A DNA stretch of 64,000 nucleotides from Didymella arachidicola (GCA_016630955.3 CM049992.1:186001-250000), one strand, 5' to 3'; numbered from the stretch's first letter, positions 1 through 11,393 are shown. A program made the numbers and translations. Notes: generated by a model not told the origin, from the sequence alone.

Positions 1-423
1 GATCATTACTATCAACCATCGTCGTAGGCTGGACATGCTCCGCGGGTTCTCAGGATCTGCATCGCCGTCGAAAGTGACTAAGTAAGGATCTGGGGTCACT
101 ACCCCAGCCTTGGCTCTCGTTGGTCGTTGGCTGCTCTCATCTCCGTCGTGATGCCAGGTGTAGCCGTCTGCGCCTGCTCTCGATTGATGAGATTCGACCC
201 GTTTCACAGTTTTGCTGTCCTGCGATCTCCTTCCACAACTCCTTGGTCTTCCAAGAGCTACAATCTCCTCTTCCTTTGCTGGATATCTTGTACCATCGAG
301 ACCAATCACTTTTTCTTCGTCGTCGCCAATGAACTTGTCTGGCCTCTTCTCGCTAATATTTGATTCGCTGACGCCGGACTCTTCCCGTATCGAGCCATCG
401 CTGCTGCTAATCGAATTCCTCAT
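1..423 (-). CDS. MFS multidrug-type transporter, N-terminal part (runs off left edge)
   Basis: An open frame of 141 codons begins at the ATG at 423-421 and continues out of the window at base 1. An in-frame TGA lies three codons upstream, so this ATG is a well supported start. The visible protein is a long, charged cytoplasmic tail (many Ser, Glu, Arg) followed around residues 112-137 by DPYLVTFDGDADPENPRSMS and then a tryptophan-containing hydrophobic start (RRWLIVMI). That D-P-E-N-P motif just before the first membrane helix is the hallmark of fungal drug:H+ antiporters of the DHA1 type (polyamine and multidrug exporters). Transport substrate cannot be told from this part. The rest of the gene, including all membrane helices, lies outside the window. 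Confidence 0.8.
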   Translation of the reverse strand, partial: MRNSISSSDGSIREESGVSESNISEKRPDKFIGDDEEKVIGLDGTRYPAKEEEIVALGRPRSCGRRSQDSKTVKRVESHQSRAGADGYTWHHDGDESSQRPTRAKAGVVTPDPYLVTFDGDADPENPRSMSSLRRWLIVMI

Positions 424-1379
424 ACCTGCTCACACGCTCTTCGTTCTCAATTGACGACGGCAGCGACCTAAATAAGTTCAGCAGGCGACGTATGACTGTG
501 TTTGGCGCGTTGACGTCGGGTTTAGAAATCGACAATGCCTGTACAGCTAGGATCCGCTCGGATATAACTCGCTTGCGCCCGCCTGAGTCGCTATCTCCCT
601 GTGATGACCAAGCTTCGCCGCGACACGTTCCTATAACGGACACAGCTGCGAAATCCGAGAAACTTACGTTCAATACGCGGTGGTATAGCAGCTAAGGTAC
701 ATTACATGCGACGATGCGCGGAACCGTATATCTGAAAGCAAGCGCCTCCGTGGCAAGTCTCGGACGCTTCCGTGCAAAGTGGGGGCGCCATTAGCTTGGC
801 CAGACAACATCTGGGGTGCGTCACCACTCGCTCCGCAGGATGATCGGACTACTGCTGATGAACAATCTGCACTCCGTACTCCGAACAGTCGTCATGTTCG
901 CTACTTCGTTCCATTACCTAGTTGCGCAGGTGGCTCTCTGCAAAGCGCATTTTTCGGTGGTCTCTGTATCGTTGTGATCGTGCATCTGCCGTCCTGTGTG
1001 CCGTTGCGTCGTGAGGCTGAAGACAAGCTTTCAAATGGGCCATTGTACGACCGCTAACGGCAGAGCCTTCTTCCACTTCACCAAAGAAGGCACGAGCCGC
1101 CAGCAATAAGCTGCATCGTAAGGAGTCGTGAGGAGTCGGGTAGGTCTGGGTATGTCAGGGCTTAGACAAGGGCAAAATCCGAGAAGGTTTGCAGCAGACG
1201 ATGCAGTGGTGTGTGCGATGGATTGCACCCTCCTCTTACAACCGAACACAACAACGCCAATAACAATGCCAGCGTCGAGGGAACACGATACGTTGACTAC
1301 CGAATCGCAAGATGAATTTGAAGCAGAAGTTACAGCGTCGAGTCGTTATAAAAGGATGGTCGAGTAGCATTATGCGATA
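424..1379. other. Intergenic: upstream region of the MFS gene, left of transposon copy 1
   Basis: I see no convincing gene in this stretch. Short open frames on both strands show no recognisable motif and no splice continuation. It should contain the promoter of the MFS transporter. A TATA-like GTTATAAAAGG lies near 1345 but no gene starts just after it. Confidence 0.5.
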
Positions 1380-1434
1380 TCGTGCCGGACGGTCATGTGC
1401 CTCGGACGGCTACATGCCCGATCTGCCCCACCAA
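1380..1434 (+). repeat. Left terminal inverted repeat of transposon copy 1
   Basis: The 55-bp arm matches the reverse complement of 3448-3502 with two mismatches (positions 1 and 15). It holds two 17-bp units, each starting with GGACGG (offsets 8 and 25) and followed by a copy-specific YTAYRTGCC-like sequence. The inner end is CCCCACCAA. Confidence 0.92.
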
Positions 1435-1696
1435 AACCACTACAAAGACGAGGGTGTAGAACCGCACTAAATAGCTATTATTGAGAGATATTCTGGTGTT
1501 GCGATCTAGAAATGATATTGCAATATTCAGTCTATTTATATCTAGCTGGCAACTTAATATTGCGCCCATGTTGCGATCGAATCGGTGGTGGGCTTGTTGG
1601 GCGAGTAAAAGGCTGTGCACCACTATCACGATCACCAACAATAGATTTTTTTAGTGGAGGCTTTGTTAGAGCTTCTATCATCTTCTTCTTACCCTT

Positions 1697-3403
1697 TTAA
1701 GAGGTTCTGGCAGCCTGTTGAAGTCGTTTTACTGCTTTGCGGGCTGCTTGACGAGCTGCTCGCTCGGCGGCTTCATCAGCCCTCTGCCTTTCCCTCAGCA
1801 GCCTCGCCTCTACTCGCGCCTGACGCCTCGCGTTGATCTCGCGCGCTTTGATCAGCTTTGACTCCTCCTGAGCTTGGATTGCAACAGCGTTTTGTTGCTG
1901 CAATAGCTCCAGGTCGCGCTTCTTCTGCTTGTGGAGGCTGCGAGCTTCTCGCACCTTCCGCGGCGACCAGAAATCAGCTCCACCATGATAATCTTCAGGT
2001 CGCTCAAGTGCTCCAGGCTGGGATCGCTGCTTCCGCTGTCGCTCATTGATTAGAGCTTCTCGCAGCTTCTCATTTTCGCGCTAAATAAGCTTTAATTAGG
2101 TAGATAGCTTCATAATAGTTTAATTAAGCTGCGACATCTTCCTACTCTCTTTGTAGTTGACGGCGCGGTGAATTAGCTGCCTGATCTTTCTCCAGTCAGA
2201 AGCGCTGAGGTTAGACGAGTCGCTATCACTCTCAGCAGCTATAGTTCTGAACTTTTAGAGTATTACTTCTAGATTAAATGGTGATAGGCCTGTGACTTTA
2301 AAGGCCCGGAGGATCGAAGATTCCTTAAAGGAGGCCTCCTATGCTCTCTAGAACAGCGGGAAGAAGTGGCTTTTAATTATAGGTAGCAGACTACAGCACT
2401 AGTCCATAAAACTTGATAGCTTATTTAAGTACGCAGTTGATAGAGGCTTAAACAGGGCAACGTCGAGAGGCTGCAGCGTGTGGGTCGCGTGAGGCGGAAA
2501 TATGGCTAGCAGAATCTTGTTCTGATCGCAGTAGTCGATAAAGTCCATCGTGAGGTGAGATTAATGGCTATCCGTGAACAATAATTAGTAAGACAATTAA
2601 GCTTTTGCTTTAGTAGCAGGATTAAACACCTGTTTAAGCCACTAAAGCCTAATATTGTTGTTCAACCAGCTAGAGGGGGATAAGACTATCTAGGCGCGAT
2701 AGATTTGTGGATTAAAGCCTTGCAACCACCAGTTCTGGATTAACCCTAATTAACCTTAGTAGATTAGGCTTGGATCAAGATAAGATCCATTAGCGCAAAT
2801 ACAAGTAATTAGAGTAATCTAGTCTTGGTTGCCGTCTTAGATTAAAGACCTTCTAATTCTGGATTCTAGAGAGGCTCTAGAAAAGATCCGCTTTGATCGC
2901 GATTAGACTCTAATCATGAAGCCCTTCTTATCTATATTATAGGTATAGCGCGGCTCGACTTTGTATTAGTCAAGTTTGTCGCGCAGAAGCTTAAAGTAGA
3001 GCTTGTACTTAAGTTCTAAATCAGCTCTGTAGCGATTGCGATCTATGGTGGTAACCAATTTTGGTCTAAGAAGATCAGGATAGCGCTGAACAAAGCGATC
3101 AACCTAGTGGTAACCAAGCTCTTTCTGGGCAAGCTGTAAGGCAAGTCTTCGTACCATATCTCTACTTGGCGGTAACCCTTGCTTGCTAATCCGATCAATA
3201 CATTGTATAAGCTCGATCTCCTGTTGTGGGTGGAGAGCTCGCCGGTTTTCATGGTAGGCCGCGCGCGAGGTGGTGAGACCTTGGTGCCGCCGCCTAAGCG
3301 TTGTAGGCTCAACGCCATGCTTTTTTGCAATTTGAGCATACACAAGTTTTTCTCCAGGTTCTAAATCATCTATAGCTGCAAGTGCAGCGTTAATAGGCTC
3401 CAT
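1697..3403 (-). pseudogene. Pogo-type transposase pseudogene, copy 1
   Basis: Reading on the minus strand from the ATG at 3403, the protein has an N-terminal Psq/CENP-B-type helix-turn-helix (AKKHGVEPTTLRRRH, about residues 26-40). A second DNA-binding segment follows (QGLPPSRDMVRR). The DDE integrase region has its first aspartate in a YNMDEKGF-type motif. A basic, coiled C-terminal tail ends at 1697. The frame is broken many times; the first stop is TAG at 3106-3104, where copy 2 keeps TGG (Trp), a change expected from RIP. The second catalytic motif is followed by TAA in both copies (DxH-stop-S). In life the enzyme would cut and paste the element at TA sites. No functional protein is expected. 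Confidence 0.9.
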
Positions 3404-3447
3404 TTAGGGTGATCGCTGTGTGGCAAAGTTGGTGGTAGTGGCAGTAG

Positions 3448-3502
3448 TTGGTGGGGCAGATCGGGCATGTAGCCGTCCGAGGCACATAACCGTCCGGCAC
3501 GG
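3448..3502 (-). repeat. Right terminal inverted repeat of transposon copy 1
   Basis: Partner of the left arm at 1380-1434, with the same two GGACGG-led 17-bp units. The outermost bases read CCGTGCCGGACGG on the minus strand. The TA target dinucleotide follows at 3503-3504. Confidence 0.92.
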
Positions 3503-4162
3503 TAACCACCAGGTACACAGCCGCAAGGAAAGGTCACGTAGTTAAACCTTCACCGACGCCTAAGATGGCGCAGCCTCATTCTGCCTTCGCAAAAACTTTG
3601 CAATCGCACCAAAGCACGCCCAAGCTTCCTGAAAACGACTTGTCGATCTGCTCCGCTCCCACATGTTCGAGAAGGCTGCACTTGTAAGTCAAATTCGCAG
3701 ACACGGCAAGCTTACTTTTGAGAAGTACCGTTCCCCAACTCCCCGCGGCGTTGAATTTCCCATGTCGATCGTCTATTCAGCCTGAATATGCCGCCAATCG
3801 CTGTGTGCATAGCGCAAGCTAGTGCAAGCCCCCTCACGTCCTCTGCGGGGCCCCGCCATGTGCGCCTTGCGGCTCAAGTTCGACGAAGCTTCCTCGAGAC
3901 AAGCGAGCACCGGCTGTGGCTGGCAACCAAGTTCCGGGCAGAAGACCGCGTATTCGGCTCGGACATAGTAATAGTAACGGCGCCGCTACCGATCCTGTAC
4001 CGCATCAAGAATACACTATGACGTACACACATGGCGACTCTCTCATGTTGAGGGCCCGCCCTCGTGGTCAAGCTTCAGCCTGCGGCTATTGACCGTGATT
4101 TAAGGGACAGTTACCGAGCTCAATGAAGAGTCCAGGAAGGTCGTCATCAGCGAACGCCCAAG
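3503..4162. other. Intergenic: promoter region of the beta-xylosidase gene
   Basis: No gene is supported here. This 660-bp stretch lies between the transposon end and the xylosidase start and must hold that gene's promoter. An open frame at 3788-4021 has no recognisable domain and looks like chance. Confidence 0.5.
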
Positions 4163-6684
4163 ATGTACACTACCACGCAGTACTATTTAGCGCTCTTTTG
4201 GGCAACAGGTGCCTACGCGCTCTTCCCAGACTGCACCGATGGGCCGCTGAAAAACGAGACCATCTGCAACCCGTCTGCTTGTATGCATTGAACCCACATG
4301 TCAAACGTTGAACACAGACTGATCAGACAACAGCACCACTTGATCGCGCCAAGTCCCTGGTAGCTCTGTACACTCTGGAGGAGAAGATCAATGCCACCTC
4401 GAGCGGATCTCCCGGTGTCGAACGTCTTGGGATCCCACCCTACCAGTGGTGGAGCGAGGGTCTCCATGGAATCGCAGGGCCGTATACCAACTTCAGCGAT
4501 TCTGGCGAGTACAGCTACTCAACCTCCTTTCCACAGCCAATCCTCATGGGCGCGGCCTTTGACGATGGCCTGATCACCGAAGTTGCCAAGGTCATTTCCA
4601 CGGAGGCGAGGGCCTTCAACAATGCTAACCGCACCGGTCTTGATTTCTGGACGCCGGTCAGTACTTGGTTTCGTAAATTTGGTACCATCTTCGCTAACTT
4701 TGAGGCATTTAGAACATCAATCCTTTCCGAGATCCCAGATGGGGACGTGGGCAAGAGACGCCTGGTGAAGATGCCTACCATCTCTCGTCTTACGTCAAAG
4801 CCCTGATTGCAGGTCTCCAAGGTGACGCGACTGACCCATACAAGCGAGTCGTTGCCACATGCAAGCACTACGCTGGGTATGATATCGAAGACTGGAACGG
4901 TAATCTAAGGTACCAGAACGACGTACAGATCTCACAGCAAGATCTCGTCGAGTACTACCTTGCTCCTTTCCAGGCTTGCGTTGAGGCCAATGTTGGCGCT
5001 TTCATGTGCTCTTACAGTAAGTCTTACAACTCACTCACTTATTTTGGAGATGTCTAACAGGTTTGCAGATGCGCTTAACGGCGTTCCGACCTGCGCCGAC
5101 CCCTATCTCCTTCAAACTATTCTTCGTGAACACTGGGGTTGGACCAACGAGGAGCAATGGGTTACCTCCGACTGCGATGCCATCCAGAACGTTTACTTGC
5201 CACACGAGTGGTCAGCTACGCGCGAGCAGGCAGTTGCTGACTCGCTCATTGCTGGTACTGACCTTGATTGCGGTGTCTACATGCAGAACCACCTACCTGG
5301 TGCTTTTGAGCAAAATCTTGTCAACGAGACAACGCTCGACCAGGCGCTTGTCCGGCAATACTCCTCTCTCGTTCGACTCGGCTGGTTTGACTCTGCGACC
5401 AGCCAGCCGCACAGGCAGCTCGGCTGGGACGCGGTTGCGACAAATGCTTCGCAGGCACTTGCCCGCAGAGCTGCAACAGAAGGTATCGTCTTGTTGAAGA
5501 ATGATGGTGTTCTACCTCTGGATCTTGGCTCGACGTCAATTGGTCTCTTTGGTGACTGGGCGAATGCTACCACACAACTGCTTGGAAACTATGCTGGGGA
5601 ACCCACATACCTACATGGCCCGCTCTATGCTTTGCAAGCGGCAAACATCAAGGTCAACTACGCAGGCGGAAAGCCCGGCGGCCAGGGTGACCCTACCACG
5701 AACAGCTGGCTCAGCCTTAAGCCGACCATGGATGCAAGCGATGTCTTGGTCTATGTCGGAGGTATCGATAACAGTGTCGAAGAGGAAGGCCATGACCGCA
5801 CGTCCCTTGCCTGGACCGGCGCTCAGCTTGATGTCATCACCCAGCTTGCGGACACAGGAAAGCCTGTTGTCGTTGTCAGCATGGGCGGTGGTCAAATTGA
5901 CTCATCTCCCATTGTCAACAACCCCAACATCTCAGCTCTTCTGTGGGCTGGTTACCCCGGTCAAGATGGCGGTTCTGCCATTGTCGACATCCTTACTGGG
6001 AAGGTCGCTCCCGCTGGTCGTCTTCCGCAGACACAATATCCGTCCAAATACATCAGTGAAGTGCCAATGACTGACATGGGCCTTCGTCCCAGCGAGAACA
6101 ATCCTGGAAGAACATACAAGTGGTACAACGACACACCCATCTTCGAGTTCGGCTTTGGAATGCACTACACCAACTTCTCAGCTGAAATTGCTCCCATGAA
6201 CCAGAGCTACTCCATCTCGGAACTGGTGTCAAGGTGCCCCAATATCAACTCGACCAACCTTGCCAGTTGTGCACACGTAACTGTGCCCGTCAAGGTTTCC
6301 AACACTGGCGACATCGCTTCTGACTACGTTACCATGGGCTACCTCGCAGGCAACTTCGGTCCAGCACCGCAGCCCAAGAAGTCCTTGGTCTCGTACCAGC
6401 GCCTGTTCAACATCGCCCCCGGAGCTTCGTCTACAGCCATTCTGAATCTGACTCTTGCAAGTCTTGTCAGAGCCGATGAGATGGGCAACAAGGTCTTGTA
6501 CCCTGGCGACTACAGTCTCCTCATCGACAATGGCCCACTGACCATGGCTAACTTCACCTTGACGGGTGAACAAATGATACTGGAGAATTGGCCTCAGCCG
6601 CCTACCAACAGGACTAGCGCGAGGGTCAGTGGTGTGGAGGAGTACTTTGTAGCCGGGTACGGCAGTGAGCAGGAGCAGCTGTAG
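4163..6684 (+). CDS. Secreted GH3 beta-xylosidase (4 exons)
   Basis: Exons 4163-4280, 4334-4656, 4713-5016 and 5069-6684 join in frame to 786 residues, close to the roughly 800 usual for fungal XlnD-type 1,4-beta-xylosidases, which release xylose from xylo-oligosaccharides outside the cell. The start encodes a hydrophobic leader (YYLALFWATGAYAL) before FPDC, so it is probably secreted. Seen motifs: YQWWSEGLHG, NINPFRDPRWGRGQETPGED, CKHYAGYD, and the GH3 nucleophile motif VTSDCD with Asp near residue 283. The C-terminal (beta/alpha) domain has EGIVLLKNDGVLPL and the fibronectin-III-like end has FEFGFGMHYTNF. Many N-x-S/T sites fit secretion. All introns are 52-56 nt with clear GT/AG and CTAAC/CTGA-like branch sites. 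With the polygalacturonase and dehydrogenase nearby it suggests growth on plant cell walls. Confidence 0.93.
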
Positions 6685-7373
6685 GGCGCTCTATGAGAAC
6701 CCGTGAGATGCCATCCATAGTGGCTCAACAAAGCTCGCCTACCATTACACCAGCATGCCATCTACGCTGTCGAGCTTGTAAGGCTTGTTGCCTTTGCCTA
6801 TCGGTTCCTCATCGAGGTAGTTTTACAACATCAAAACCTCGCAATAGGAGAGGTGGGTGGATGACAGTAAAGTACCGACTCGGAACACTTGACGCGTGCT
6901 GTGGTAGAAGGCATGGGTACTGGGTGGGGCATTGAGGGGCAAGTGACCTCACCCACGTATTGAAATCTTTATTGCTTGCAAGCTGCCAGACAGCCTAGGA
7001 GTTAGCAAATGCAGATATTTTATTGGATAAAGGTATAAATAACAAGCTCCGTGTTTCGGCCCGCACCCCTGGACGCTGTTCCCCACCCAAAATCCTCAAC
7101 CACAGAGCTAAACCAGTACAGATAAGTGGGCTGAGACTCAACCCAAGTCATCCCATTTGATGGCTGTGCTTGCGATACAGGATCTCAGTGGTTGACATGC
7201 CCGCGACTACCGAATTGCGTGCTTTTTCCACCAATGTCGAGGTTGCGAACAACGCGAGCACCAAGCGATAGCGTTTATAAAGAGTGGAGTAGTCACGACA
7301 CACTTTCTAGCCACCATAACCGTTAAAAGAGACTTGGTTTACTTATATTTCTCAGTCTACGTGAAACCTCAAA
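6685..7373. other. Intergenic: 3' of xylosidase, promoter of the dioxygenase gene
   Basis: No gene seen. Two TATA-like runs occur (GGTATAAATAA near 7032 and TTTATAAAG at 7274-7282); the second lies about 95 bp before the dioxygenase ATG. Confidence 0.5.
7274..7282 (+). promoter_or_regulatory. TATA-like box of the dioxygenase gene
   Basis: TTTATAAAG sits about 95 bp upstream of the ATG at 7374, a usual distance in filamentous fungi. No experimental support. Confidence 0.4.
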
Positions 7374-8600
7374 ATGACAGCGGAAGCCAAGACCTACCCT
7401 TCACCACTACGGAAGTCAGGTGCACTCGACAGCAAATTCAAATTCGAAGAATCCACACCCGTCATCGGTCGCGAGTATGCAACTATCAACATCGTCGACG
7501 ACCTTCTGAACGCTGAGAATGCCGATGAGCTGATCCGCGATCTCGCCATCACCAGTAAGTCTTTTACCTTCACTGACTCCACAAACAATAACAACCCCCC
7601 AGTCTCCGAGCGTGGCGTTGTCTTCTTCCGCTCCCAAAACAATCTAACCGACGCGTTGCAAAAACAGCTCGTCCACCGCCTTGGCCAACTCACAAACAAG
7701 CCCGCAGACTCCACTTTGCACATCCACCCCGTCCTGAATAACACCAGCGAATTCGGCGTCGCCGACGCAGAAATCAGTACCATCAGCTCTCGGCAGCGCA
7801 AAGGGATGTACCAACAGGCAGGTATTAAGCGAGATTCAGGCTCGCGTCGCTACGACGCCGCGCAGTGGCATTCTGATATCCAATTCGAACCCGTGCCCGC
7901 CGACTACACCAGCCTGCGGCTTACGGAACTGCCCGAAACAGGCGGTGACACGCTCTGGGCCAGCGGTTACGAGATCTACGATCGCTTCTCACGTGCTTAC
8001 CAGGTGTTCTTCGAGAGCCTGACGGCGACGTTCGTGGGCGATGCGTTTATCAAGGCGGCAGCGGCGATTCCAGACAGGGTCAAGATCTATGAGGACCAGA
8101 GGGGCAGCCCGAAGAATGTCGGTAAGGAGCTGAGCGCCGTGCATCCCGTGGTCAGGACGAATCCGGTCACCGGGTGGAAGAGTCTTTTTGCTGTGGGCCC
8201 GTTTCCCAAGTATATCAATGAGCTCAACGACAAAGAGTCGAGTGAGCTCTTGCCCAAGTTTTTGAACGTTATCTATGAGAACCATGACTTGCAAGTGCGA
8301 TTCAAGTGGAAGAATAAGAATGATCTTGGTAAGTATTAGGAGTGGGGCTGTCGGGAATCTTTGCTGATCGCAATAGCAATCTGGGACAATCGCAGCGCAT
8401 TTCACACTGCGACATACGATTACGAGGGTTATGGTGAGCGCTTTGGAAATCGGGCGGTCGGCATTGGTGAACCACCTTATCTGGATCCAAGCAGTAGGTC
8501 GAGAACAGAAGCATTGGCGGAGAGACAAGCAGAGGTCCAAGCAAAGGTCCAAGCTGACAGCGAGGGTGGCAATGACAAATCAAACACTATCTCGACGTAG
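7374..8600 (+). CDS. TauD/TfdA-family Fe(II)/2-oxoglutarate dioxygenase (3 exons)
   Basis: Exons 7374-7554, 7603-8328 and 8377-8600 (two 48-nt introns) encode 376 residues. The family oxidises small sulfonates such as taurine, or related acids, using 2-oxoglutarate and O2. Seen: ERGVVFFRSQ at about residues 63-72, the iron-binding HxD in QWHSDIQFEP (His150, Asp152), the TGGDTLWASGYEIYDRFS segment, and the distal iron His in IWDNRSAFHTATYDY (about His312). A basic Arg-containing segment after it (GERFGNRAVG) is where the 2-oxoglutarate-binding Arg is expected. The last 40 residues are Glu/Gln/Ala rich. Family level is firm; the actual substrate is not readable from sequence. Confidence 0.9.
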
Positions 8601-8817
8601 CAGTAGCAGAAGTATGCTTTGAAATCCGATGCCAGTTTTCATCGAGCCGACACCACAGCTCTGCAATATCGAATTAAGCACATTAAGTTAGGAACATCAT
8701 TGATCTATTTGCGAAAACTCCTGAAAACAAAATTATTAACACCAACAAATCTTAGATTAGCTGTCCAGACATGCGCTCAATCTCGCGGAATTCTTACATC
8801 GCATCAGATCAGAGCGA

Positions 8818-10125
8818 TTACGCACAAGTACCAGCCGGGACAACAGAAGGCGCACCGATGCACGAGAACTTCTTGCCACCAGTGGCGAACACAGAGCTCC
8901 AGGTCCATCCGCTGCAGTTCGCGCACTCGATGGCGACGTTAGTGCCGGAAGCAGTGACACCGTTGGTTCCAGTGATGCCGGACAGAGTGAGACCGGTGAT
9001 GGGAACGCCTTTACCAGGGCCGTGGGTCTTGGACAGATCTCCGCCGTCGTAGTTCTGCTCGATCAGAATGCCGTGGCTAGACACAGTTAGTATGGAGATT
9101 CAATAAAATGGAAAAGCGCGGGAGATCCATCGGATGAAGCGGTGCGACGTACCCAGTGATTCCTGAAAGGGTGATGCCGCTGTAGGTCACGCCATCGATC
9201 TTGCCGGTACCGTCGAAGAAAGACTTGACGCGAATGCCGTTCGACGAGTTGATGACCGAGCTGCTCAGGAACTTTACGTTGCTGACGATGTTGCCGGCTG
9301 CGGTTTTGCCGTGGCCCACTGAGCCAACGGAGAGACCGTGGCCGCCAACACACTTTCCGTTCTGGAAAATAATGCCCTGTTTATAGGTCAGTGATTGTAT
9401 GGTGGCTTGATTCCAGAGCAAATTACCGTTCCAGAGTTGATAGCAACGCAATCGTCCTGGTTATGAACGTTCGCGTTATCGATGATGATGTTTGTGCTCG
9501 CACCGATGTCGAAGCCATCGGTGTTGTGAGCAGCCTTGTTGGCGGGGAGACGGTCACTGTCCGAGTTGTCAATCGTCATGTGATTGATCTTAAGTCCATT
9601 GCATCCGTTGATGCTGACAGCCTGAACAGGCGTGTTCAGGAGGTACAGGTTCGAAATGGACGAGGTACCGATGAGGTTGTGTGCAGCCAGGAACTTCGGC
9701 TTCGATGTGGCACCGTTGCTGCCCTGGCCGTCCCAGTAACTTGCTCCCTGGCCATCGAGTTTGGCCCCGGTTCCACCAGTGACAACAATGTTCTTGCCGC
9801 CAATGTTGAGAAGCGGACCAGCAAAGCCTTTTTGAACACCAAATTTGGTAGTGCCTTCGAAATCGACGGTTGTGCCATCAGCTAGCTTAGATAGATCCAG
9901 TGTCTTGCCCGCGGGGACCTGAACGTTGGTGAACGTGATAGATGAACAGGTCGACAGCTTGGCGGTCACCGCAGCAGGATCAATGGGGCCAGTGAAAGCG
10001 CAGGTAGCACGCTTGGCATGAGCAATTTTAGATCCGAAAGGTAGAGGGGCACTGTCGGTGACTGGCGCCGCGTTCGCCATTGCCGCAAGGACGGAGAGGA
10101 GGAAGGCGATGTTTTGAACTGCCAT
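8818..10125 (-). CDS. Secreted GH28 endopolygalacturonase (3 exons)
   Basis: Exons 10125-9427, 9376-9153 and 9076-8818 on the minus strand give 393 residues. Residues 1-20 are a signal peptide ending near ANA-APV, followed by a short pro-region with a KR processing site (HAKRATC, about residues 37-42). All four GH28 active-site motifs are present: NTDGFD (Asp203), QDDCVA (Asp224, Asp225), GGHG (His246), and RVK in place of the common RIK (Arg282, Lys284). The enzyme cuts homogalacturonan in pectin. The C-terminal pairs of cysteines (ECANCSG, CIG...GTCA) match the family. Introns are 50 and 76 nt. The gene stands tail to tail with the dioxygenase gene. Confidence 0.94.
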
Positions 10126-10235
10126 TGTGAAGTACTGAAGTAAACGATTTACAAGATGTCGAGATGCTAAGATGCTGTGCTTGTCGCTGAAGAAGTGGAG
10201 GCTGTGATGGATCTTCCACGAGGACTCTGATGGTC

Positions 10236-10241
10236 TTTATA
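10236..10241 (-). promoter_or_regulatory. TATA box of the polygalacturonase gene
   Basis: TATAAA on the minus strand (within GGTATAAAGACC) lies about 110 bp upstream of the ATG at 10125. Confidence 0.5.
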
Positions 10242-10833
10242 CCATCTCCATGGCCGGAAGAGGTCTTGCGGCCAAAAGACGGTTCTTCTCACTGAGCCAG
10301 TTCATCTATACAGTGCTCTCGAACCAAAAAGCCTCCGCTACCTCAGACTCAACACGAGGTACTGCCGACCATAGTGCTTGAGTAGTCCGTGCCGTGGTCG
10401 ATTATGTTCAAGCAGCTAACGGATAACTAAAGCCGTAGCATCGTCGACGGAGACTTGGAACAAGCTAGAGAGCTACACTAAGCATAGTAATTCCACGACT
10501 CCAACGACGCAAAGCTCGCGCTTCCAAGTCGAGTATCTGCTCCTCGCTTCACCATGATCGCACTGCGCAGATCCCTACTTCTGTCGTGCGTTTGCCATAG
10601 CCTCATCAGTCGAAACGCGCCCGGACACTGTGCATCAAGAGAAGCAGATTGCACACCGCTCCATGTACAGCATAGAGTCAAGCACTATCCAAGCGGACTA
10701 GAACATCGTCCAGAACATACATAGTCGTTTTACACATGGAGTACCGGTACGTACCGTTTCCTACGATCTACCGCGCACTAGCGGCGTCACAAAACCCCTG
10801 TCAGCCCAGCCTACTGTTATCCGACGTATATAT
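10242..10833. other. Intergenic: upstream of the polygalacturonase gene
   Basis: No gene supported. A minus-strand frame at 10478-10681 has no recognisable content. The region probably carries the polygalacturonase promoter. Confidence 0.4.
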
Positions 10834-11393
10834 TGTGAGTGGGTCCGGCACAACAGGGGGGTACTCTAAGTGAGAAAGAGTAGAAGACTATTACACAGGA
10901 CAGTTACTGCTAAAGGATTGTTCTACTTATTTACAGGGAGATAACCCTTTAGTAAGCCAGTAGTAAGTACCTTTAATTTATGCAGGATTTAGCTCCTGCT
11001 TATAGAGTAGCACTTACCCTTACTTAGTGCTAGGAGAGAGGCTTTACACCTACCTATTAGCCTTTACATTCGCCTAATTTAAACCCTATTAAAACAGTAT
11101 AGAACAGGATAAAGGATTATACTGCCTGCTACTACCTAGATCTAGCTTATAGACAGTAGTATACACCTAACAAACTTAGGGGTATTGTAAGAGAGGCGTA
11201 GGATTTAATAACCCCTAAGCTACTTAGAGAGTTAATTAGGTTTATAAGAGAACGTTGCTAGGCAGTTATTAACGCACAGGGCGGAAACACACAGTACTAG
11301 AATTTATATAGAATCTATATAGAATCTGTATCAAATTTATGCCTAAGATACCCAAAAAATACAGCCGAACACCCGTCATCTTCCCCACTCACA
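10834..11393. repeat. 560-bp AT-rich repeat with 10-bp inverted ends (solo LTR or MITE remnant)
   Basis: The stretch begins TGTGAGTGGG and ends CCCACTCACA, a perfect 10-bp inverted pair (11 bp if the next base is counted), and starts TG and ends CA as LTRs do. Its interior is rich in TA and in TAG/TAA on both strands, unlike the flanks, and codes for nothing. I find no clear target duplication (flanks TATAT and AAACT). It could be a solo LTR or a small DNA element, RIP-mutated. The other copies that would settle this are not in the window. Confidence 0.5.

Larger units (their letters stand above)
1380..3502 (-). mobile_element. Pogo/Fot1-like DNA transposon, copy 1 (RIP-degraded)
   Basis: The 2123-bp element has 55-bp terminal inverted repeats and is flanked by TA on both sides (1378-1379 and 3503-3504), the target duplication expected for Tc1/mariner/pogo elements. 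One degraded transposase is encoded on the minus strand. Compared with copy 2 at 47717-49842, differences are mostly C-to-T and G-to-A in copy 1, giving many TAA/TAG codons and an AT-rich interior, as expected from repeat-induced point mutation. The right end lies about 660 bp upstream of the beta-xylosidase start codon. The element cannot make its own transposase now, but the intact inverted repeats could still be substrates. Confidence 0.93.

Noticed and set aside
407..673. 88-codon minus frame upstream of the MFS start
   Set aside because: It overlaps the MFS start in another frame and shows no motif; the MFS frame with an upstream stop and DPENP motif is far better supported.
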